This document shows, one piece after another, positions 6,559-6,915 of a stretch of 6,915 bases of DNA (the stretch's first letter is position 1; the number at the start of each line of letters is the position of its first letter). Position numbers and translations under genes: made by a program. Source of the stretch: Bacillota bacterium (GTDB lineage: Bacteria; Bacillota; Clostridia; Oscillospirales; Acutalibacteraceae); the NCBI GenBank assembly GCA_023415895.1, contig JAEZJA010000135.1, forward strand, positions 1 through 6,915, in the 5' to 3' direction. The notes below the pieces were generated by a model. That model was not told the DNA's origin and did no database searches. It was given only the letters and a program-made list of their open reading frames with translations.

Positions 6559-6915
6559 TTGAAGAAGTTGACAAGCACAGTACTCTCGTTGTTTCTTGCA
6601 CTATCAATCCTAATCGTATCCAATGCAGTCGTGTTCGCTGCTCCGTTAAACCAGACCGTTTTCTCAGCAAACAACATCGTTTCTACACCCGTCGCTGTTC
6701 AGGATGAGGTTTCAGAGGTCGTGACAGCATCCTCTGAAACCCCCATTGTGGACACCGTAAACGTTCCAAGCACCGAAACCGCAACCTACACATTCACCGC
6801 CAGTGAAGCGTATACCGTCGCAGACGGTAAGCTGACGGTCAATCTGGAGGGTGTTTCTGATGAAACAACCATCGCGGCCTTGTTGGCAGATATCGTAAGC
6901 GACGCTAACGTTGAC
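6559..6915 (+). CDS. Secreted protein of unknown function, N-terminal 119 residues (3' end outside the window)
   Basis: Starting at TTG 6559 the frame is open to the last base of the window, with no stop. The first residues, MKKLTSTVLSLFLALSILIV, form a standard Sec signal peptide, with likely signal peptidase I cleavage after VFA at residue 27. Residues 28-75 are rich in Val, Ser, Thr and acidic residues and low in hydrophobic core, like a linker. From about 76 (TYTFTASEAYTVADGKLTV) the pattern alternates in a beta-strand manner, followed by a short helix-like TIAALLADIVSD, suggesting the start of a beta-rich module. There is no lipobox, so it is exported rather than lipid-anchored; a C-terminal anchor cannot be judged. 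The position after an intracellular fucosidase suggests a secreted glycan-binding or glycan-degrading protein, but no catalytic domain is visible and I do not recognise the family. Confidence 0.75.
   Translation, partial: MKKLTSTVLSLFLALSILIVSNAVVFAAPLNQTVFSANNIVSTPVAVQDEVSEVVTASSETPIVDTVNVPSTETATYTFTASEAYTVADGKLTVNLEGVSDETTIAALLADIVSDANVD
6708..6741. repeat. Perfect 11-bp inverted repeat inside the secreted-protein gene
   Basis: GGTTTCAGAGG (6708-6718) and CCTCTGAAACC (6731-6741) are exact inverted copies around a 12-base spacer. They lie in the coding sequence, within codons 50-61, in the linker part of the protein. In mRNA they would form a stable stem about 150 nt after the start codon. 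Confidence 0.5.

Overview
The window looks like part of a carbohydrate-uptake and degradation locus from a low-to-mid-GC Gram-positive anaerobe, most likely a Clostridia member (Oscillospirales- or Lachnospirales-like gut or rumen bacterium). The basis is strong AGGAGG-type ribosome binding sites, a lipoprotein-type solute-binding protein, a DUF5696 protein coupled to binding-protein-dependent permeases, and the style of the GH29 fucosidase. Species cannot be assigned from sequence reading alone. All genes lie on the + strand.

Layout: (1) 1-1736, the C-terminal ~577 residues of a DUF5696-family protein, cut by the left edge. (2) 1736-2641, a MalF/UgpA-type permease whose start overlaps the previous stop. 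(3) 2662-3633, a MalG/UgpE-type permease. (4) 3682-5127, a sugar-binding lipoprotein with a long Thr/Ser/Lys-rich tether. (5) 5128-5306, an AT-rich gap holding a long, nearly perfect hairpin (5135-5180), a CcpA/cre-like site overlapping it, a weak promoter candidate and a second inverted repeat. (6) 5307-6503, a cytoplasmic GH29 alpha-L-fucosidase-like enzyme. (7) 6559 to the right edge, the start of a secreted protein that begins with TTG and is cut by the window end; an 11-bp perfect inverted repeat lies inside its coding sequence.

How it may work: the lipoprotein captures an oligosaccharide outside the membrane and the two permeases import it. No ATPase gene is present, so a shared MsmK/UgpC-type ATPase encoded elsewhere is expected. 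The fucosidase has no signal peptide, so it would remove fucose from an imported glycan inside the cell. The DUF5696 protein and the secreted protein at the right edge may act outside or at the surface. The substrate link (a fucosylated glycan) is inferred from gene proximity only. The hairpin after the binding-protein gene suggests the importer operon ends or is processed there, with the fucosidase separately or additionally expressed.

Nothing in the window is a clear case of an unknown defence or mobile system. The least explained parts are the DUF5696 protein, the structured 5128-5306 gap and the truncated secreted protein.
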